Assembly: GCA_022385805.1 (NCBI GenBank)
Contig: MU277681.1
Span: 258,160-322,159 of the forward strand
DNA: 64,000 nt
Direction of reading: 5' to 3'
DNA from: Pilatotrama ljubarskyi
Taxonomy: Eukaryota; Basidiomycota; Agaricomycetes; Polyporales; Polyporaceae
Below, piece by piece: positions 1 through 11,896 of this stretch. The notes beneath the pieces were generated by a model. It did no database searches. It was given only the letters and a program-made list of their open reading frames with translations, and was not told the DNA's origin. The translations under genes and the position numbers were made by a program. The stretch's first letter is position 1; each line of letters opens with the position of its first letter.

Positions 1-189
1 TTGGCTCCCTACGTTGGCGCATCGCTGGAGGTCATGGAGAGAGACGCGAAGCTGATGCGAGGCGACGGTCCAACCGTGTTCACGAGCGTAAAGCAGGGGA
101 AGGGCGTGGACGACGTCGTGGATCTCATCCTGGCCGCATGGCGGACTGCAGGAAGTCCCGGAAAGCCTGGTGCTGTTTCAGACGAGTAA
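1..189 (+). CDS. ureG: Urease accessory protein UreG, C-terminal end (partial)
   Basis: UreG is the SIMIBI-class GTPase that helps load nickel into apo-urease with UreD, UreF and UreE. Only the last 62 codons are present; the gene enters from the left edge, so no start codon is in view. The reading frame shows the conserved end of the family: [11 protein letters not shown], then [15 protein letters not shown], then [13 protein letters not shown], followed by a short variable tail and a TAA/TAG-type stop at 187-189. The assignment to UreG rests on this C-terminal signature, because the P-loop and the CPH metal-binding motif lie upstream of the window. A broken, diverged copy of this same segment occurs at 25656-25750 on the other strand. 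Confidence 0.88.
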   Translation: MAPYVGASLEVMERDAKLMRGDGPTVFTSVKQGKGVDDVVDLILAAWRTAGSPGKPGAVSDE

Positions 190-3087
190 GAAGTAAACGA
201 AGGAAGACAGAATGTGTACTGTATAGCGCGGGGAGCTTGTTCAACGTTTCAACGTTGACCGCACTGATGCTCTGGCAGCCAAGACCTTGGCGCGTGCCGG
301 TATTTGAAAGAGCTTTGTACCACGTGGGACGTGCCCTATCACGTGACCGCGTAATGACAGAGACTCAAGAGTGAGCGCCTACGAATTCGTCTCCACTGTA
401 CGGACCGTGCTGATCTCGAGGTAGGTGGTAAACATACCATCTGTGCTGCAATGCTCCATGAGCCATATTGCGTCCTTTTACCCCGAGCTGTGATGGTGCC
501 ATGGACGCTTATCTGAGAACTTGAAGAGGAGCGGCAGAATAGCTATATCCATGACACCTACGCGATGAGCGGGTCGGAAGAATTGCAGGACTCTTGCAGC
601 GTTTAGCCTAAAGTATGATTAGGGGACGAGAAACCATCTAGCTTTCATTGACCGTTATTTCCTTTGTTCCAACTTCCCCCTCCTAGCGTTCTGGCCGATG
701 GTTGGCTATATGCGAACACTGCCATAGGCCCCCAGCAGAGCCGTACTCGGCTGGCAGGCTTTTCCATGGGGTTGAAGAGCGTGTGGCTATGACTCTAGGA
801 CATATAGGCCTCCACTGAGATCTAATGTTCGTAAGTACATTCTGCTATTACTTGCTGGCACAGCCAGGTCTAACAAAGAGACGGCTGATCGAACTCTTCT
901 CTGTGTCCCTTGTTGCCAGTAGGTCGCCGTATACAGGACCCCTTCGAACTCGGGTGGATTCTTCTGCATACCTGGCCCAAACGTGACCACTCATCTGGCG
1001 GGACAATCACATCGCAGTTCTCCCCATCCAGCCTTGACAAAAGTGCTCGCACTCGCACTCTATATCCAAGCCCTCTATTCACCAGCTGCTGACTGAGGAT
1101 AGACAACGCACATATCGCTTCGGCATGGAAGAAAAGATCCTCGAGATCCCTACGAGGAAGTGATGGGCTCTTTTGTGCCTGCACCAGCCACAGAGGACGA
1201 GCCTGTTGGCATGTACAACCATCTGAATTTTTGCGCCGATCGCCAACACGCCGGAGGCCGCTATGTCTGAATCGTCGGTGCGAGGGCTACATCCTCTATA
1301 CGTCTGCTACGGCACTTACGTCTTCGTTCAGAGAACTATGCTCAACTCTGGCTGGCTCTGCATGAATTTGTGACGTGCGCTACGCGACACAAGGGCGACG
1401 GCGACTCGAATGTCAAACCCGTGGAGACAGTCGAGGGCGGTCTTATGCTTCTGGGGACACGCCCTCCAATACAGACGGGACGAATTGGTCGATTATCGAG
1501 CTCTGTATCGAGTGCAAGACAGAAGCGGTTCAACACGTTCGGATAGACCAAGGGATTAACTTTCAACTCCACTCGTTGCAACCCGACACACTTTGAAGGC
1601 AAGATCTCTTGGGCCAACTCATGTCGCACACGGTGCTCGTCTTCGACAATCAACACAGCACACATCAATTTACCCTCGTTGGTAACGATGATGCCTAAGG
1701 AAGCACGATCAAGCCTCGATACCATAAGCACACCGTACCCCACGTTCGTCTGGAGGAGAGAGACAAGCTGAAGAAGAGAGCGGCGAAGCTTGTCGCTCAC
1801 AATGAAGTCCTCAAGTTGTTCAAAGCGTACGTTACTATTAGCAGGCTGAAGGACCTCAAGTTGAACCGGATGGGTCACAGGGCAGCCATTGCCCGACAAG
1901 GTTCCCGACCAGCTCCCTAGAGAATACCGTTGGCGATGACGAGTGTATTGTGGGGACGAGGCGCTGCTGTACTAGGAGGGCTCGGATCCAAGAGGAGGCG
2001 CGGCTCATCCGCCGGGGCTCGCGCGGCCGCTCGCAACTTGAAGCGCCCTGTAGTTCAGGGGAAGCTGCAGCCTCCCGCGGCCGCCCACCGTCTATGGAGA
2101 CCGTGGACGGAGAATGTTGCAGGGTCGTCCTGCAGCCCCTCGTTGCTTTCCAGTCTGACCCCGCGCACCTGAACTATCCGTCTCGTCTGTCTATCCGCAA
2201 TGTTTGACTCCTGGCCCATCTGCGTGCATCGTCTCCTCCTGCCATATCCCTCAGCATAGGTATGGGATCTCTCATTGCACCGTGATAGGCGGGATCTACC
2301 CCATACGATGCGATATGCATGCAACATACCATGATCTCTCTGCTATCGACGACACCGAGAGTGACGGGACGTGTGATGCACGTGACCGCGTTGCTGCCTC
2401 GTGTGTGCCGCGAGTTGAACTGGGCACGGGCGCCTAGCAAGACGAACACAAAGAATCCGCCGCCTCCGTTCTCCGCACTCCCTCCTCTGCCACTCCCTGC
2501 AGACTCCCTGTGCTCCCTCCTACCGCCCTCGGCAACCTGCCCCTCAACATCTCTGTCAAAACCCTCATCTCTGCGAGCCCTCAGCTGCCCGCCGATACCC
2601 CACATTCCATCACCCTGCATACGCATTGACCCAACATTGGTGAGTATACTCTTGCTGTGTATGTACGCGTGCTACTGCGATAAGTCGTCTGCGGTGGCTA
2701 GAGAAGAAAGAGATAGACATGATGCACGTGTCGCTGTGCTCAGCGGACGGACCTTGAGGATATTGTGACGCGTCGACTTCTTAGGTCGAAGTGTAGTGTG
2801 CTTTCTTACGGAGCATACACGCGGGCGAGCTTGTCTTGGGATGAGTGAACTGCAGAGGGCGGACGGCAACTCTCGTGTCTATGATCATCCTTCTTGAACG
2901 CATGAGCTGACACCATGTCTGTCGTAGAACCGGCGCCGCTTAGGCACGCTTGGGATAGACTGAAGATAAACGGTTTGTAGCTTCTTCGCTTTCAAGGTGC
3001 GTTCCACTGTCCTCGTTCGTAGCGCTGCCGCTGACTCCTTTCCCCGTCAGCATCGCTCTGTATCGCTGACTAGTTTCTTTCTTCATC
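190..3087. other. Long intergenic stretch, weak coding signal on minus strand
   Basis: No gene here can be assigned with confidence. Two minus-strand open frames, about 870-1184 and 1342-1899, have protein-like composition. The longer one is 186 codons with hydrophobic and charged blocks and could be an exon of an unknown gene, but it has no ATG at its 5' end, no recognised motif and no clear splice partner. The last kilobase, about 2050-3087, is CT-rich on the plus strand and is probably the promoter and 5' leader of the Mps1 kinase gene that follows. Confidence 0.4.
1342..1899 (-). CDS. Possible hypothetical protein exon
   Basis: I do not recognise this frame. It is an open stretch of 186 codons on the minus strand, opening with TTG and not ATG, so it would need an upstream exon or a different start. 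The central part reads like a folded domain, for example LLQLVSLLQTNVGYGV and SLGIIVTNEGKLM. The part after about residue 145 is rich in Arg, Pro and Ser and probably intronic. A second minus-strand frame at 870-1184 could be a later exon, but I found no consensus splice pair joining the two. It may be chance. Confidence 0.2.
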   Translation of the reverse strand: MSGNGCPVTHPVQLEVLQPANSNVRFEQLEDFIVSDKLRRSLLQLVSLLQTNVGYGVLMVSRLDRASLGIIVTNEGKLMCAVLIVEDEHRVRHELAQEILPSKCVGLQRVELKVNPLVYPNVLNRFCLALDTELDNRPIRPVCIGGRVPRSIRPPSTVSTGLTFESPSPLCRVAHVTNSCRASQS

Positions 3088-6008
3088 ATGGCTTCTCTTC
3101 TCCCAGGCTCCTCCTACCCCGGCACGACGGCCTTCCCCACTTTCGGCTCGGACGACCGCTTCGAGCGCGATCGCCCCTCCTCCCCCGGCACCCCTTCGCA
3201 TTCACCGCCGCCCTCGCGCGACGGCCCCGCCAAACCCGACAAAGCCTCTCCCACCAACTCGGACGACTCCGTACTATGGGACCTCTCCGAGCTCTCATTC
3301 GTCTACGAGCGCAACTCCCGCGGGGAGATCGTCCGCGTTTCCAAGGGCTCCATCAAGTCCTCGTCCACACCACCTACGCCGACCGACTCGCCCCCCAAAG
3401 CGCCCTCGCCCACGCCAGCCCCTACGTACTCCCGACCTGCGCCTCTCGCCCGCTCAGAGTCGCTCCCGCAAGAGTCCATGTACAACCCGCGCCAATTCCA
3501 GCGCGTGGCCTCCGGTCCCGTCGCGATCACGCCTGCAGGTATGGCTCGGGGTTACTCTGCGCTCGCGACTACGACGAATCCCGGCACGGCGCGGAAAATT
3601 GGCGGCCCGCGACGCGTCAGGCTGGACGAAGTGCCCGAGAGCGACACGCAGCCAAAACCGAACGCGCAGGCGGGTATTGGGATGGGCTATGGGGTGACAG
3701 AAGAGAAGGAGAACTTGCGCGCGGCGCGCATGATTCGCCACGCTCGGTCGATCGTCGGTAAGTCGCTCGGCTTCGACAGGATAGCGGAGGCGAATGAGGA
3801 GGCGGAGGCCCCGGTACCCGCTATTCCTGCCCACCACGCTATCAGGCCAAGACGCTCTGCGAGCCTGAGCGACGCACCACCGCCGATGGACCCTGTGGTC
3901 GTTGACCGCCCCATGACACACCTACGACCTGGGACGTCATTAGGTGCCCGACGCGTGACGCTGGAAGAGAAGATTCGACAGGAGCGCGAGATCGCATTGG
4001 AAGAGGGTATGTTTCCCCATCCTCAACCTATGTAGGTGTCCCCGCACCCAGAAGACTGAATGTATGCTTCAGGCTACGCACGGCGAGAAGCCGAAGAAGC
4101 CGCCGCGGCTGCGGCGGCAGCAGCGGCAGGTGTGTCCGGAGAGACGACTTGCTTCAGTCGCGTAGCGGCAGGTGCTCAGATACACACAGGACGCGCATAC
4201 CCCGCGCCCTCGCCCCCGCACACGCAAGTGGCGCAACACGCGCACCTGCGGCACCAGCGGCGCGACTCGGACACGGTGCGCGGCGGCGCTGGGTCGCCCA
4301 CCGCGGTGGAGGGCGCGCCGATGAGGCATCGACGCAGTCCAACGGTGCCGGAGCCACCGCTGGCAAAGCAGCAGCAGCAGTGGGCGACGGTGCCGGAAGA
4401 GCCGCACCACCAGCTGCAGGGGCAGATGCAACAGCAGCAGCCTCAAGCGCAGACGCAGCCTCAGCTTCAACAGCAACAGCAACAGCAACAGCAACCTCCG
4501 CCTATGAAGGCACCGCTCCCGTTTCTACCAGCGTTCGTGGGCAAGGGACACACGCTCTACGTAAGCCCTAGTCTTCTTCGATGCACGTCCGTGTCCGACC
4601 TAACAAGGGGCTCCATGCGCATACAGGTCAACAAGAAGCCGTACGCGCGCCTGGACATGATCGGCAAGGGCGGGTCGTCGCGCGTGTTCCGGGTGATGAA
4701 CGGCGCGAACGAGATCTTCGCGCTGAAGCGCGTCGCGCTCGACAAGACCGACTCGGACACGATGGCGGGGTACATGAACGAGATCGGGCTGCTCAAGCGC
4801 TTGGATGGCAACGCGCGCATCATCCGCTTGTACGATAGTGAAGTGAAGCAGGGCGTGGGCAACACGAAGGGCCATTTGTTGCTTGTGATGGAGTGCGGCG
4901 AAATAGGTGAGTATATGCGCGCCGATATATATACGTGGCAGTTAAGAGGCAGGGACGCTGATGGGTGGATGTAGATCTTGCAAAACTCCTGCAGGAACAG
5001 CAGAAAGAACCCATGGACCCTGTGTGGATCGCGTACTACTGGAAGCAGGTAGGTTCCTGACTCGCGCGCCACCGCTCGGACTCGAGTTGACTGATAATCC
5101 CATCGCCAGATGCTGCAAGCAGTGCACGTCATCCATGAGGAGAAGATCGTGCACTCGGACCTCAAGCCCGCGAACTTCGTGCTCGTCCGCGGCCAGCTCA
5201 AGCTCATCGACTTCGGCATCGCCAACGCGATCGCGAACGACACGACGAACATCCAGCGCGACCACCAGATCGGCACCGTCAACTATATGTCGCCCGAGGC
5301 GATCGAGCTGCCCGACGGCATGCGCCGGCTCAAGGTCGGCCGGCCCTCGGACGTGTGGTCGCTCGGGTGCATTCTCTACCAGATGGTGTACGGCCAGCCC
5401 CCGTTCCAGGCGTTGTCGGTGTACCAGAAGATGAAGGCGATCCCGAACGAGGAGCATGTTATCGAGTTTCCGGAGTACGCGGTGCCCGTCGCTCCGAGAC
5501 GGAAGGACGCCCAGCCGACGGGGTCGCCGCCGCAGCGGATGGAACATCTGAAGGTGCGCGTGCCGCAGAGCATCATCAATACGATGAAGAGCTGCTTGGT
5601 GCGCAACCCGAAGGCGCGCGCGACGATTCCGGAGCTGTTGCAACAGAATTGGCTAGAACGTGAGCTTGATACGACAGGCATCGTCTATTGTGTCGGAGCT
5701 TGGGCTGATGACTGAGGTGTTTGCAGCTGATGGCCCGCCCGCACCGCCTCTCCCGCCATCGCCACCACCTCCCGAGACTCTGCTGCGCGAGGACGAGACG
5801 ATCATCAACCCGCATTACATGATGCAGCTCCTCGCGTATGGCTTCCGACTCGGTTGGCAGAGAGAAGACATGACTGAGGAGCGACTCGAGGAAGAAGCCA
5901 AGGTACGCGGCAGTGCGGATCATGCCCATGTCGGGAGTGCTGACGGTGCGAACCCAACAGCGCCTCGTAAGGGAGTTGAAAGCGATAAATAATGGCCCTC
6001 CTCGGTGA
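3088..6008 (+). CDS. MPS1: Mps1/TTK dual-specificity spindle checkpoint kinase
   Basis: Mps1 is the kinetochore kinase that starts the spindle assembly checkpoint and also acts in spindle-pole duplication and error correction. Seven exons fit (3088-4006, 4073-4560, 4627-4906, 4975-5048, 5110-5659, 5727-5902, 5961-6008), giving 844 residues. The first ~460 residues are disordered, rich in Ser/Pro, with an Ala run after the first intron and a Gln-rich run near residues 430-450. The kinase domain starts near residue 472. It has the Gly loop GKGGSSRVFRV, the lysine in FALKRVAL, the Mps1-specific catalytic loop HSDLKPANF (Ser where most kinases have Arg; Asp604), DFG at 621-623 and the activation-loop motif QIGTVNYMSPEA. 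The short tail after the kinase ends in a charged helix. A 60-bp in-frame stretch at 4130-4189 has GT and AG ends and could be an optional intron. Confidence 0.93.
4429..4500 (+). repeat. CAG/CAA repeat encoding a polyglutamine-rich tract
   Basis: Interrupted CAG and CAA codons inside Mps1 exon 2 encode a Gln-rich run with a few Pro, Ala and Thr breaks. It lies in the disordered N-terminal half, just before the kinase domain. Such runs often vary in length between strains. Confidence 0.75.
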
Positions 6009-7907
6009 ATTCGCTAGGAACAGCCTTCCGAAGCCCTCGACCCTGCGTCTTCCGCTTCATCCGTCCCTTGAGCATGCGGACGGACCCACCGCCGCGCCCT
6101 CTGGCTTCCTCCGCTCTGGAGCCTAGGGAATCCTGCGAGGCTCTGCCAATGCTGCGCAGATTTCGCCAGGTGCTGTCCGTGCCACTCTGATCTACTATGG
6201 GCACGGGGTTCCGTCTCCTTTCACCGTCACGCGTCGTCCAGGTTGTATTTGTTTGATTATCTCGCTATGCTATGTCTTTGCGCTATCGTCGGCCTTCGTA
6301 CGCACCTTCTCTTCGCTTCCTTTGCCACCCTGTTCTTCACGTTCGTCTCTTTCACTTCGTATCCCCAGGTCCACCCTCTCCGGTCCCCAAGCATAGTATG
6401 CGTTACAGGCAACAGCAGCATCCCAGGATACGGACTAGTAGGTATCTCATAACGCATCGTCTCATCTCTCCTCTCGTCGCCTTATTCATCTGAACCGGTC
6501 ATTCCGGCCGACCGCATACTGTACCACTATTAGTCTGCATCTGATCAATGTCGCTGTCCCGTATGCACACATCACACATGCCTGTATGTTCTTTATCGCA
6601 TTGCCAAAAGATATTTAGACCGTCGCCCTGGTTCGCCTTCAAGTCCTTCCAAGTCACTGGTGAGTGCTTCTCACTGGCGTAGTTGGGCACTCGCGCTGCC
6701 AAAGCTCCGTAGCAACTGCTCTGCATACCGATGACTCGTGCGGTAGACCAGAACGGGATCCCGAACACATTCGTGCTCGTCCATGTTGGCACACTGGCAC
6801 GCTGGGCAGAAAGGCTGGCAAGGCTATACTCAGCACAGCCACAGGTCGACGCAACCTCTGTACTCCTCCTGCTGAGTACTCGAGATCGAGTCTGATTTCC
6901 TGCGGACCACTCTCAGTCGTCTCATACGTACCCACCCCGTGTGCAGTGTCAAACAGGCTTCACGGAGAGGACTATTTCAGTTTTAGACGGAACCGGGGCC
7001 ACACGTATACAGTGCTCGGCTCCATTGAGCCATGAATGCTGACCGTGACCAGTGGTCTAGCAGCGCGGTGCGCTCAAAAAACTAACCGTCAGATGACACT
7101 CCATAGGCAGTCCTGCACTGTAACGCTGAGTTGTCTGCTTGTTCAGGGTGGAGGACTGATCGAGGTTCGTTGCATCCAGCATCTCCCGAAAATGACTCAT
7201 CCATGAACTTAGAAGTACCCTTGCAATATGACGGGAAGACCGCTACAGATGATCAGGAAACTCATACAAGGTTCGCCGCGCGTTGTATGGCACCATGACA
7301 GCGTAGGCATCTCGCTGACGGCGTTAGAGTCCGCAGCGCCGAACCCTATCCAAGCAGCATTGTGTCCATGCGCCGCTGCACATGCAGCTGCTAGCAGGTA
7401 GCACAAGAACGCGTGATAGGTGATGTATTCTGAAGTCAGTCCGGCGGTGCTGACCACTAAGAGCGGCCGTGCACGACTCTTGCCGTCTTTTTCGCAGTAT
7501 ATGTGGAGAAGTGACAATGTCGCTCTTCACCTCGACAGATTCTCTCCCGAATCGTACGTATCCCTTGCCTTATTGTCCTACCCTTCTGTTCTTCTTCAGT
7601 CTTCCATACGCAGAAGCGAACCCATGAACACAGGAAACAGAGAACGCAGCATGTGTAGAGGTGGAACAAGCCGGCGGCAAGCTGTTTCTTCAGGGTCTAC
7701 ATGCCAGGTATTAATGTCCCGTATGGTGGAGATCGAGGCATGTCCGCGGCAGTGCGAACTTAGTATACCGCGAGCATGCATAAAGGCCCAGTCTCCGCGA
7801 ATGGTGACCAACAGCAAATCTGTGCATCTCAGTTGGGTGAGCGATCCGCGGGCTCATGCAGGCGTGCAACGAAGGACTGACCTCTGACTCCGTGTACAGT
7901 TGCAAAG
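6009..7907. other. Intergenic region, no supported gene
   Basis: About 1.9 kb between the Mps1 gene and the next plus-strand gene. A minus-strand open frame at 7209-7517 has a hydrophobic middle (CYLLAAACAAAHGH) and another at 6499-6792 contains several cysteines. Neither has a recognised motif or a clear splice pattern, so I do not call them genes. Confidence 0.45.
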
Positions 7908-9391
7908 ATGCCGTTGACCATTCGCGACGTGGGGATCGTCCCCTCTGTCGAGAGGTTCGTTAGTACAAACTACCTCCTCCGCCACATCCTCGTCCTCGCG
8001 CTGCTGGTAGTCTTGACGTTGTGCACCTCAATCATCACGTATACCCTCGTCCTCCACTATGGCCAGCCTACGCAGTTCTCGTCATCCGACCCTAGAGCCG
8101 GCTTCCAAGCCGGTTCAAGCGGCCGAGACACCATGGACATCATCTCCGCCTCCGCGTCCACGCTCATCACTTGCGTGTACAGCTCCGTGCACTTCGACGT
8201 GCCGCGGTCCTACGCGCATCGCCTACCCCTCCTGCAGAAGCTCCGCTCGCGGGACTACTGGCTCGAGCTCTGGACGAAAGTCTCCTTCTGGCTCCTCGCC
8301 GTCTTCTCGCCCGAGATGCTCGTGCTCCACGTCTTCTATGAGCACATGCTGGCGCGGCGCGACGTCGCATGGATGCGCGAGCACGGGTACACCGAGTGGA
8401 CGCTCACTCTCGCCTTCGCCGCCGACATGGGTGCGCTCGCCCTGCCCCCGCCGGACGACGGCCGCACCGTGCGATCGGGCTTCGCACTGCACGAGGAGCT
8501 GCTGCGCAAACACGAGCCGGGCGCGCTGGACTGCAAGGCGCTGGAGTACGGCCTCGCGGATCGCACCAAAGCGGACTCGCTGTTCAAGCTCCTGACGACG
8601 CTGCAGATCATCCGGTTCTCCGTCGGCTGGGTCGTGCGCACGGCGATGAAGCTTCCAAACGCGCCGCTCGAGACGATCACCTGCGCGTACGTCGCGTGCA
8701 CCCTGATATACTACGGGCTCTGGTTCCAGAAACCGTACAGCGTCTCGGAGCGCATCACGGTCCGCGTAAAGCCGACTCTACGACGCTCGAGGCAACTCCC
8801 CGCATCGTCGTCGACGTCGAGCGCGAGCCAAGTGAAGCCCCAGCGGAAGTGGGCCGAGCCAATTCAGACGTTCTGGGAGCAGGTCTGCGTGCCCTTCCTC
8901 GAGCCGCCGATCACCGACACCGACCGCCTCCACGGGAGCGAGCGCATGACGCAGCTGAGTCCATGTATGATCCTCCCCCTGCCCCTGCCTGCCCCCAAGC
9001 GATCTCGAGACGCTCACCAGCCGTCGGCACAGACATGACGCAGGGCTCGCTCGTCGGCGCGATCGCGAGCCTCTTCGTCGGCCTCGCGCACCTCGCGTGC
9101 TGGGACGTCGAGTTCCCCAACAGCAACGGGCAGGTGCTCTGGCGGTACTGCACCGTGCTGCTCATCGCCATCCCGATCGTCGTGTGCGCCATCATCCTCG
9201 GGGCCGCGATCGTGCAGCGGAGGTGGGTGACCGCGGCGATGAACAAGATGGCGCTGGGCCTCATCGTGGCGTACTGCATCGCGCGGCTTATCCTGCTCAT
9301 CCTGCTGGGGCACTCGTTCCAGAGCTTGCCGCAGGCGGTGTACGATACGCAGGACATGGCGTGGTTGTCGTTCATCCCTTTCATCCACTAG
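7908..9391 (+). CDS. Multi-pass membrane protein, basidiomycete family
   Basis: Two exons (7908-8964 and 9033-9391) join in frame to give 471 residues. I see about seven or eight hydrophobic segments. The first is near residues 26-48, others are near 125-145 and 225-260, and three lie in the last 110 residues, including CTVLLIAIPIVVCAIILG and LIVAYCIARLILLIL. A Ser-rich loop near residues 295-320 separates the two halves. The layout and motifs such as LKLLTTLQIIRFSV followed by a YYGLWFQKP-type end resemble a family of uncharacterised transmembrane proteins common in Agaricomycetes. No enzyme motif is visible, and the function is unknown. The ATG at 7908 follows a clean AAAG context, and an upstream non-coding exon cannot be excluded. 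The gene converges on the membrane protein gene at 10291-11896. Confidence 0.8.
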
Positions 9392-10290
9392 CGTCGGGTG
9401 GGACCCCAGCATCCCAGCGGTCCATCGACGGCGGCATCGCGTCTGACTCCTGCCACTGCCGCTGAACTCTGCGTTCACTGCGCTGCCTCCAACAGACATA
9501 AATTTCATCAGCGCAGCGACTTGGAATAGCACTGATACTGTATAGCTGCAGTCCGCAGTATGGACAGAGACAGAACACGAGTAGAGACTCACTACTGTAT
9601 ACATGCGAGAACGCTTCTTGATATACGGTGCGTACCGCTGCTGCTGCCACTCCCTGCAGTTGCTCCCGAATCCAGTCTCGCTTTCGACGTCCATGTAGTA
9701 TGGCACCGTATTCGTCGCTGAGCCCGGGCTACGTCACCCATCGCGTTCTCTAGACTAAACAGTACGCCGTTGCAAGGCACGCGCATCACATCCGACCATT
9801 CCTCCAACCACGGATATATTACAGCACCAGGGTACCTGATCCTACAGACACAGGAGAAGCACAATCATAGCAAAACAATCCTACGCGTATACCTACCTCG
9901 CTCCCCGCAGAACAGAACACACGAGTCGCACCCCGCCTGCGCAAGGGGTATTCGACGCGTGTGGCCAGCGGACTAGGAGGTAGTAGAAGAGGGGATAGAC
10001 AAGAGTGACGGAAGTAGTCGGGACGAGTAGGTTTCTGGTGGGTTTGGTCGGTGTACGAGGAGTGAATGCAACGGAAGTAGTAGTAGCAGCAGCAACAGCA
10101 GAAGCAGCGACCCCGGACGCGAAACGCGACGATAAATAGAGCAGAAGAGGTGGGGTCGGTCCGTCAGAGCAGGTCAGAGCCGAGCCGAGCCTGTAGCCTG
10201 TATACGCGGGCTAGAACATAGCGACGACCACGCCCTGTGTCCTCTCGTTTTCCCGATCCGCCTCACAGAGCGCCGCGGCGCCGCGCTCGC
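9392..10290. other. Intergenic region between two convergent genes
   Basis: About 900 bp holding the 3' ends of two convergent membrane-protein genes. A short CAG-like run (AGCAGCAGCAACAGCAG) lies near 10083-10105. I see no coding signal. Confidence 0.5.
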
Positions 10291-11896
10291 TCAGTTCTTC
10301 TCCTTCTTCGCGAACCCGCCAAAGTCCGTCTCGCTCTCCACCGTCACGCGCACGCCGACGCTCGCCGGGTCCGCACCGACACTCGGCACGTCGATCGCAA
10401 CGGGCGAGTCGGCCGGGAAGATGTCGCCCTCCTTGTGATCGCGCCCGCCGACTGAGCTCTTCCCGTCCCAGTCCGCGCCGGCCTTGTCGCCCGCGCCGCC
10501 AAGCGGCACCGCGTACGTCGCGGGCTGGTCCGCGCCGACGCGGCCGAGGCTGAGCACGGGGTTCGGCTGGCTGGGCGCGGCGCGCGCCGAGGAGAGGACA
10601 TGGGTGGTGTTGCCGGTACGCGAGGGCGCGGAGGACGACGAGACGGCGTACGATCCGCCCGAGGCGAGCGAGCCGCGCACGGCGAGGATGATGCGCATGG
10701 TCATGGACGCGGTGAGCACGGCGGCCATGCTCGTGACAATCGTGCGCACGGGGTCCTCGGGCCCGGTCGGGGTGATGATGAACCAGAAGAGCATGTTGAC
10801 CATGTTGACGAGCCAGATCGCGCCGTAGAGGTTGAGCCCGTCGCGGAGCATGAGCTTCCAGTACGAGAGCTGCTTCACCTTGAGTGAGCGCAGGGAGCGG
10901 TGCACGGCGAGCGCGAACTGTTGGGCAGGGAGGTCAGTGTGGGTACATGCATACGCGCAGATGGTGGCATGTTTGGAACGCACCGAGGCGGTGTAGGTGA
11001 GGGTGGCAGAGAGCCAGTAAATGCCAACCCAGTTAGCTTTGGGCTCCGCAATGCATCCCTGACCGTCCTTGAGGGGCGTAACTAGGCAAGATACGGCCAT
11101 CAGTTCTGCCTTGTCATGTACGCCTCCCACACAATCGCTGCTTACCTCGGTAGAAACCACAGCAAATAGCAGTGACGACGATCTGGAGGGCGAGGAGGCC
11201 ACCCATGCCGGCGAGGACGCTGCGGCTCTTCTCGTAGATGGCATGAATACGGATCACGTGCACGAGGGAGCAGGCGGCGAGGAGGATAGCGGTGCAGATG
11301 GGCTCGAAGAGGAAGAAGCGATTGCATTGCTGTGCTGTGGGTCAGTATCGCTGCATCAAGAGACGATACGGTCGGAAAATAGGTCGACAGAGAAGCCGTG
11401 CATGAGGCAAGCCGAAGCGTGCGTATGTGGGATCATCCTCCGAAGGGACCGGAGCGACGCCCAGGAGCGCATTTAGCGCACTGGCGGCTTTACTCGTAGC
11501 AAGGCGGCCTGTGCGACCCTACCCGACTGCGGAAGGGGACTCACATCTAGAGACCACTTGGTATCAAAGAACGCAACGCCTGGAGACGGTGGATATGAGC
11601 GCAGAAACGTGAGAGATACCGAGGAGGCACGTACCGACGATGGTGAACTCGACGGGCATGAAAATGCGGAGGAAATGGAAGAGGATCTTGAGCGGAGGCC
11701 ATTCGCGGGTGCGCAGGAGGCGCCATGTGCGGGGCGAGAGGACGAGGGTGTCCCAGGCTGCGACGGTGAGGGTGCAGACGTAGAAGTACTTGTGCGCGGA
11801 GAGATGCGGGGGAAGGTTGAGGTAGGGGGGGAGGATCTGGGAGAGATCCGGCATCTGGTCGCTGGAGTCGGTGGAGTTTCCTGCGGTCGAGTTCAT
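10291..11896 (-). CDS. Multi-pass membrane protein, DUF6533-like basidiomycete family
   Basis: Five exons on the minus strand (11635-11896, 11545-11579, 11146-11329, 10984-11081, 10291-10917) join in frame to give 401 residues, starting at the ATG at 11896. The N-terminal segment has the pattern YFYVCTLTVAAWDTLVLSPR. This is followed by helices containing FLFEPICTAILLAACSLVHV, a loop with CGFYR, and then the strongly patterned stretch LSYWKLMLRDGLNLYGAIW with LFWFIITPTGP. The last 110 residues are a hydrophilic cytosolic-type tail rich in Ser, Ala and Gly. The architecture resembles the DUF6533-type seven-helix proteins that are expanded in Agaricomycetes, often described as receptor-like but without known ligands. 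Exon 2 is only 35 bp. Function is not known. Confidence 0.82.

Noticed and set aside
2997..3761. Long plus-strand open frame (254 codons)
   Set aside because: It overlaps Mps1 exon 1 in another frame and has the Arg/Pro/Ser composition of a GC-rich shadow.
4069..4494. Leucine- and arginine-rich minus-strand frame
   Set aside because: It is the reverse of the CAG/CAA repeat and Ala run of Mps1; low complexity and no motif.
9014..9706. 230-codon minus-strand frame
   Set aside because: Mirror of the last exon of the membrane protein gene; composition is charged and repetitive, as expected of an antisense GC-rich frame.
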